This document shows, piece after piece, positions 13,876 to 18,088 of a DNA stretch of 18,088 nucleotides (position 1 is the first letter of the stretch; each line of letters starts with the position of its first letter). The translations under genes and the position numbers were made by a program. Source of the stretch: JAGTVB01 sp964624765 (GTDB lineage Bacteria; Pseudomonadota; Gammaproteobacteria; HK1); contig CAZUZO010000064.1 in assembly GCA_964624765.1 (NCBI GenBank), positions 1 through 18,088 on the forward strand, in the 5' to 3' direction. The notes below the pieces were generated by a model that was not told the DNA's origin, searched no databases, and saw only the letters and a list, made by a program, of their open reading frames with translations.

Positions 13876-15699
13876 TTAGGCGTTGCGCGCTGGCGGTGCC
13901 GGTCGTCGGCGCTGGTGTTCTTTGAGCCACTTCTTGCGCAATCGAATGTGCCCGGGTGTGACTTCTACCAACTCGTCGTCATCGATGAATTCGAGCGCTT
14001 GCTCCAGAGTCAGTCGCAGGGGAGGAGTCAGCAGAATGTTCTCGTCCGAGCCTGCTGCGCGGATATTGGTCAACTGTTTGGCCTTTAGAGGGTTCACCAC
14101 CAGATCATTGCCTCGGGCATGTGAGCCGATAATCATTCCCTCGTAGACATCCTCTCCAGGGCCGATGAATAGCCGTCCGCGCTCCTGCAGATTAAAGAGC
14201 GCGTACGCGAGGCTCTTGCCCTGCGCTTTGGAGATCAGTACGCCGTTGTGGCGCTGGGCGATAGCACCGTGGAGCACAGGCCCATAGTGGGAGAAGGTAT
14301 GGTAATATAGCCCGCCACCGGAGGTCGCAGTGAGATAGGCCGTGCGAAAACCGATTAGCCCACGGGCTGGGATAACGTAATCAAGGCGCACCCGGCCCCT
14401 TCCGTCTGGCGCCATCGTCTGGAGCTCTGCTTTGCGAGCACCCAACATTTCCATTGTCTTGCCTTGCCGCGCTTCCTCTACGTCGATCGTCAGCTGCTCG
14501 TAGGGCTCGCAGGTTTGTCCTGCGATGGTTTTCAGGATGACTTCAGGGCGGGAGATGGCAAGCTCATAGCCTTCACGACGCATGTTCTCGATCAGGATGG
14601 CAAGATGCAGCTCGCCTCGGCCGGAGACCAGGAATCGATCGGAGTCTTCGGTATCTGCGACTCGTAAGGAGACGTTGTGAATGAGTTCGCGCTGCAGCCG
14701 CTGGTGCAATTGGCGGCTGGTGACGAAGCGGCCATCGCGTCCCGAAAAGGGTGAGTCGTTTACCTGAAAGCTCATGCGTAGGGTCGGTTCGTCCACGCTC
14801 AGTGCAGGCAGGGAGTCGGGTCGGTCGGCGCTGCACAAGGTGTCAGAAGGCCGCAGGTCTTCGATTCCAGTCACCGCCACCAGGTCGCCAGCGACGGCGT
14901 TGGACACCTCGATGCGTTTCAAGCCTTCAGCGCGAAGCACTTGGAGAACCCTCGCCGGTCGATGTTGTCCTTGGCGATCGATGACCACTACCGGGGTGTT
15001 GGTCTCGATCACACCGCGCCGGATGCGTCCGATACCAATGGCTCCCACATAGGGCGAGTAGTCGAGGGTGCATATCTGCATCTGGAAAGGACCCTCCGGA
15101 TCGACCAATGGAGGGGGTGTGTGCTCGACGATGGTCTCAAACAGGGCGGACATGTCTGCCGCAGGATGGGTGCTCGAGTGGCTGGCATAGCCCTGTAGCG
15201 CCGAGGCATAGATGACCGGGAAGTCCAACTGGGCCTCAGTGGCCCCGAGCCGGTCGAAGAGATCGAAGGTCTGGTCCAGGACCCAATTCGGGCGAGCTCC
15301 GGGACGATCCATTTTGTTGATGACCACGATGGGATGCAGGCCTCGCGCGAATGCTTTCTGAGTGACAAAACGGGTCTGTGGCATCGGTCCTTCGACGGCA
15401 TCGACCAGCAGTAGAACCGCCTCGACCATCGACAGTACCCGCTCTACCTCGCCGCCAAAGTCGGCATGTCCTGGGGTATCCACGATGTTGATTCGATACT
15501 CGCGCCAGCGAACGGCAGTCGCCTTAGATAAGATGGTTATCCCCCGTTCGCGCTCGAGCGCGTTGGAATCGAGGAGACGTTCAAGCTGAGGGCCGCGCAG
15601 GTCTAAGGTTCCAGACTGCTCAAGCAAGCGGTCGATGAGCGTGGTTTTGCCGTGATCGACATGGGCGATAATGGCAATATTGCGGAGTCGTTCTCCCAC
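13876..15699 (-). CDS. typA: Ribosome-associated translational GTPase TypA/BipA
   Basis: TypA is an EF-G-like GTPase that binds 70S ribosomes and aids growth under stress and at low temperature, partly through 50S assembly. From GTG 15699 it has 607 residues, the same as E. coli BipA. The motifs are complete: G1 AHVDHGKTTL (12-21), G2 ERGITI, G3 DTPGHADFGGEVERV, G4 NKMDRPGARP and G5 YASAL. The C-terminal domains show SGRGELHLAILIENMRREG, RVRLDYVIPARGLIGFR and LEQALEFIDDDELVEVTP. The frame extends to TTG 15729, but VGERLRNIAIIAHVDHGK aligns with the family start, and a TATAAT box at 15731-15736 would place transcription initiation at about that TTG. It is divergent from the ttcA-type gene and ends 70 bp from the IS. 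Confidence 0.96.
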   Translation of the reverse strand: MGERLRNIAIIAHVDHGKTTLIDRLLEQSGTLDLRGPQLERLLDSNALERERGITILSKATAVRWREYRINIVDTPGHADFGGEVERVLSMVEAVLLLVDAVEGPMPQTRFVTQKAFARGLHPIVVINKMDRPGARPNWVLDQTFDLFDRLGATEAQLDFPVIYASALQGYASHSSTHPAADMSALFETIVEHTPPPLVDPEGPFQMQICTLDYSPYVGAIGIGRIRRGVIETNTPVVVIDRQGQHRPARVLQVLRAEGLKRIEVSNAVAGDLVAVTGIEDLRPSDTLCSADRPDSLPALSVDEPTLRMSFQVNDSPFSGRDGRFVTSRQLHQRLQRELIHNVSLRVADTEDSDRFLVSGRGELHLAILIENMRREGYELAISRPEVILKTIAGQTCEPYEQLTIDVEEARQGKTMEMLGARKAELQTMAPDGRGRVRLDYVIPARGLIGFRTAYLTATSGGGLYYHTFSHYGPVLHGAIAQRHNGVLISKAQGKSLAYALFNLQERGRLFIGPGEDVYEGMIIGSHARGNDLVVNPLKAKQLTNIRAAGSDENILLTPPLRLTLEQALEFIDDDELVEVTPGHIRLRKKWLKEHQRRRPAPPARNA

Positions 15700-15730
15700 A
15701 GGAAGGATTCCAAGGCCAGGATGAGACAAG

Positions 15731-15736
15731 ATTATA
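15731..15736 (-). promoter_or_regulatory. Candidate -10 box for typA
   Basis: A consensus TATAAT reads on the minus strand about 30 nt before the preferred typA GTG. No good -35 hexamer is found at 16-18 nt spacing (the sequence there is GC-rich), so the promoter call is tentative. Confidence 0.35.
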
Positions 15737-15783
15737 CCGTCGGGAACGGACAGTGCCCGCTATTTAGTCAATGGGAAGGGGCT

Positions 15784-16614
15784 ATGCCGAAGGATCCGTA
15801 TGGTGTTGGGGCGAGGAGCCGAGAGTCAACGATCAAACCGCCGAAATCCCTTCTGAGACCCGTTGGTCGCGCCATCGGAGACTATGGCATGATTCAGCAC
15901 GGGGATCGGATCCTAGTCGCTGTTTCCGGCGGAAAGGATTCGCTGACGCTTTTGCATATTCTACGCCACCTTAACCGTTATGCGCCGGTCCGCTTTGAAC
16001 TCGCGGCCATCACGGTGGATCCGCAGATCAACGGATTCGACCCCTCTCATCTCCAATCGTACATGGCCGGGCTGGGCATGCCCTATTTCTACCGCAGTCA
16101 GCCCATCGCCGAACAAGCTGCGGCGCATATGCAGGGCACTTCCTTTTGCGCCTACTGTGCCCGTATGAAGCGGGGTGTCATGTACACCACGGCTCGTGAG
16201 CACGGTCATAATGTGTTGGCACTCGGACAGCATCTGGATGATTTGGCAGAGAGCTTCCTGATGTCGGCTTTTCATGGCGGGCGCCTGCAAACCATGAAAG
16301 CCCATTACCTCTCTGATGCCGGCGATGTTCGTGTCATTCGTCCACTGGTCTATGTCCGTGAGCGGCAGTGCGCTGAGTTCGCTCGCCAAGTAAACCTGCC
16401 GGTGATACCCGATTCCTGTCCAGCGTGCTTTCGGATGCCGACCCAGCGCGCCTACATGAAATCCCTGCTGGCGCGCGAAGAGCGTGTCCATAAGAACCTC
16501 ATGAAGACCCTATTGAGCGCCATGCGACCCTTGATGGGGGGTAGCGGGTCGCACGCTGTGGCCGCAGGGGGCCGGCCAACGCAAACAAGAGCATCCTCTC
16601 CTCGATCGTCGTGA
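15784..16614 (+). CDS. ttcA: TtcA-type tRNA 2-thiocytidine synthetase, PP-loop ATPase
   Basis: TtcA thiolates cytidine 32 of certain tRNAs, activating the base with ATP in a PP-loop domain and using a [4Fe-4S] cluster. It has 276 residues. The PP-loop SGGKDS is at 48-53, the pair Cys122-x-x-Cys125 in FCAYCARMKRG, and GQHLDDLAESFLMSAFHGG at 148-166 corresponds to the HxxDD region of E. coli TtcA. IRPLVYVRE at 185-193 and the third-cysteine region PVIPDSCPACF (Cys212, Cys215) follow. The start is ATG 15784 with a purine-rich GGAAGGGG just upstream; the frame is open to 15652 but would overlap typA. The last 25 residues are low-complexity. It is divergent from typA and convergent with cbbQ. A related TtcA-like thiolase with another tRNA target cannot be excluded. 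Confidence 0.85.
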   Translation: MPKDPYGVGARSRESTIKPPKSLLRPVGRAIGDYGMIQHGDRILVAVSGGKDSLTLLHILRHLNRYAPVRFELAAITVDPQINGFDPSHLQSYMAGLGMPYFYRSQPIAEQAAAHMQGTSFCAYCARMKRGVMYTTAREHGHNVLALGQHLDDLAESFLMSAFHGGRLQTMKAHYLSDAGDVRVIRPLVYVRERQCAEFARQVNLPVIPDSCPACFRMPTQRAYMKSLLAREERVHKNLMKTLLSAMRPLMGGSGSHAVAAGGRPTQTRASSPRSS

Positions 16615-16689
16615 GCAGACGAAAAACGGGGCGTTAATCATCGTTTCAGCCGTTTGATTACGTTTGCCCTTGGGGCAGCCGAAATCGTT

Positions 16690-17502
16690 TCAAAAGACCG
16701 ATGCGCACAGCTCATTGAGGGCGGCTATCATCTCCGGATCGTCGGTCAGAGTGTCAGAAATACAAGCCCGGCAAGCCGTCAACGGGTCGATATTGGTCGC
16801 CATCAACTTTCCGGTATGGACCAGTAGCCGCGTGCTGGCACCTTCGTCGAGCCCATTGCCTTTGAGATTTCTTGTCATGTGGGCGAATTGAACGAGTTGT
16901 CCCGCCAATTCCGCACTGATGCCACTCTCATGAACAATGATCCGTTTCTCCAGTTCGGGTTGAGGGTAGGCAAATTCGATGGCCACGAACCTTTGGCGAG
17001 TGCTTTGTTTTAGATCCTTAAGCACACTCTGGTAGCCGGGGTTGTAAGAAATGGTGAGCCCAAACTCCGTGCTGGCCTGGAGAACCTGACCCAGCTTTTC
17101 CATCGGCAGCACGCGCCGGTCATCGGCAAGGGGATGAATGACGACGGTGGTGTCTTTGCGGGCCTCGACGATCTCATCCAGATAACAGATTCCCCCGCAA
17201 CGTACTGCTCGGGCCAGCGGTCCGTCGACCCAGATGGTTTCGCCGCCTCGGACCAGAAAGCGCCCCACGAGATCGGAAGCCGTCAGGTCATCGTGACAGG
17301 AGACGGTGATGAGAGGACGCTGTAGTCGCCAGCTCATGTGCTCCATGAAACGAGTCTTGCCGCAACCCGTGGGGCCTTTGAGTAGTACTGGCAGCTGGTT
17401 GTGGAATGCCGCCTCGAACACGGCAATTTCCTGGGCCACGGGCTGGTAGTAGGGTTCTTCCTCGATGAGGTATTCTTCCGGTTTAAATGCTCGCCCTTCC
17501 AT
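16690..17502 (-). CDS. cbbQ: CbbQ/NirQ/NorQ-family AAA+ ATPase, probable RuBisCO activase subunit
   Basis: CbbQ is a MoxR-type AAA+ ATPase that works with the VWA protein CbbO to free RuBisCO from inhibitory sugar phosphates; NirQ/NorQ paralogues act on nitrite or nitric-oxide reductases. It has 270 residues. It starts with EYLIEEEPYYQPV, followed by Walker A GPTGCGKT (43-50), CHDDLTASDLVGRFL, WVDGPLARAVRCGGICYLDE (Walker B, 105-110), EARKDTTVVIHPLADDRR, sensor ISYNPGYQ (151-158), KDLKQSTRQRF (162-172) and NLKGNGLDEGASTRLLVH. The overall match is nearest to the CbbQ forms I recall. AGGA lies 9 nt before ATG 17502. cbbL, cbbS and cbbO are not in the window: nothing coding is recognised in 17503-17902, and downstream lies the convergent ttcA-type gene. 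Confidence 0.8.
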   Translation of the reverse strand: MEGRAFKPEEYLIEEEPYYQPVAQEIAVFEAAFHNQLPVLLKGPTGCGKTRFMEHMSWRLQRPLITVSCHDDLTASDLVGRFLVRGGETIWVDGPLARAVRCGGICYLDEIVEARKDTTVVIHPLADDRRVLPMEKLGQVLQASTEFGLTISYNPGYQSVLKDLKQSTRQRFVAIEFAYPQPELEKRIIVHESGISAELAGQLVQFAHMTRNLKGNGLDEGASTRLLVHTGKLMATNIDPLTACRACISDTLTDDPEMIAALNELCASVF

Positions 17503-17902
17503 ATACGACGTTCCTGGTGCAGGTCACAGCCACAACTTAACCCTTCGGTGATTTCGGTAAGACTTTACCACGAGGGAAGTAAGGCGGGTTAGCGCCCAAG
17601 GCTTCCGTGCAGTAGGATAGGTCTCTTGCCGGTACAGTCTTGGTGAGTATGCTTGAGCACCGCGCGAGCCAAGACGAAAAATACATTGAGGCTTTCTATT
17701 CGCTTATTTGAAATTTCGATTGTTCTTCGGGCACTGTCCGATGGCACCTTGAATAGGTGGTTTGGCGTTCCAGAGCGTGTCAAGTGCTAACTGCTTCTAC
17801 CCGCGGAACAAGCGATGACGGATAGAGTTTGCCGTTTTCAGTGCGTCATCGTCAGATTCGAGCTCCCCGCGACACAAGCGTGGGCTGGCATGCATAAGCC
17901 TT
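17503..17902. other. Intergenic region upstream of cbbQ
   Basis: No gene is recognised in these 400 bp. Short minus-strand ORFs (17589-17783, 64 residues; and a 32-residue frame ending at 17797 that begins MHASPRLCRGELESDDD) resemble nothing I know. A palindrome GGTAAGACTTTACC at 17556-17569, 54 bp upstream of the cbbQ start, is a possible operator or small hairpin; AT-rich inverted sites of this sort are bound by LysR-type regulators such as CbbR, but this is only suggestive. Confidence 0.4.
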
Positions 17903-18088
17903 AGAAGCTGTTTTAAAAATGTCGCGAGCGCTGGCAGAGCAAGGCGCACAGCGGCGACAAAATCGTCGGGAACGATTTTGAACAGCGTTAAGCTGGCCCC
18001 GAAGGGGCGAGCCCCACGGATGGGGCGAGTAAGCACCGGAGTGTACAAGGGAGTACATGAGGATGGCGAGCCGCTGCGCAACGCAGCT
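17903..18088. repeat. Family A palindromic repeat, long form, 3' part outside the window
   Basis: The copy begins with AGAAGCTGTTTTAAAAA at 17903-17919, the exact reverse complement of the terminal 17 bp of the copy at 150-166. From about 17956 to the window end it matches positions 1-133, including the hairpin stem AAAATCGT/ACGATTTT and both GCCCC/GGGGC hairpins, with scattered substitutions. Joining the two partial copies suggests a full-length long form of about 220 bp. The window ends inside it. Confidence 0.8.

Noticed and set aside
1..18088. CRISPR arrays, rRNA or tRNA genes
   Set aside because: I saw no regularly spaced direct repeats and no tRNA or rRNA signature; the only repeats are the palindromic elements and IS described.

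Overview
The window looks like chromosomal sequence from a gammaproteobacterium that probably fixes CO2. The fis-purH-purD order is typical of Gammaproteobacteria, the housekeeping proteins (PurH, PurD, HisB, Dtd, RdgC, TypA, TtcA-type) read like members of that class, and a CbbQ-type RuBisCO activase ATPase points to Calvin-cycle autotrophy, as in sulfur-oxidising lineages. Both ends of the window lie inside copies of the same short palindromic repeat, as expected of a contig broken at dispersed repeats.

Layout. 1-166: structured repeat, family A. 317-3551: fis, purH and purD on the plus strand. About 3677-3820: a shorter family A copy. 3867-4795: a WbuC-type cupin and a VanZ-like membrane protein, overlapping. 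4806-5940 (minus): dtd, then hisB. 5959-6097: a second MITE-like element (family B) with perfect 16-bp inverted ends and a 5-bp target duplication, just upstream of dtd. 6440-7372: rdgC. 7507-11993: a tightly overlapping plus-strand run containing the C-terminal half of a TrlF/SMC-like ATPase, two different AlbA_2 + GHKL-type ATP-binding proteins and the N-terminal part of a Fic protein. 11997-13806: an IS1634-family element whose transposase has an internal amber codon. 13876-15699 (minus): typA. 15784-16614: a ttcA-type gene. 16690-17502 (minus): cbbQ without its usual neighbours. 17903-end: a third family A copy.

How the parts fit. Most of the window is ordinary metabolism, translation and recombination genes. 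The accessory part is 7.46-13.8 kb. Its gene set (TrlF-type ATPase, AlbA_2/GHKL proteins, Fic) is one I associate with cargo of type I restriction-modification and other defence loci, but no hsdR, hsdM or hsdS is present. The first gene lacks its 5' half and the last lacks its catalytic 3' half, ending 3 bp before the IS. I read this as a fragment of a defence-type operon eroded from both sides, with the two AlbA_2/GHKL genes the only full-length members. The absence of a target duplication around the IS fits an IS-associated deletion between the Fic gene and typA. These functional readings rest on motif recognition and recalled family sequences, not on database searches.
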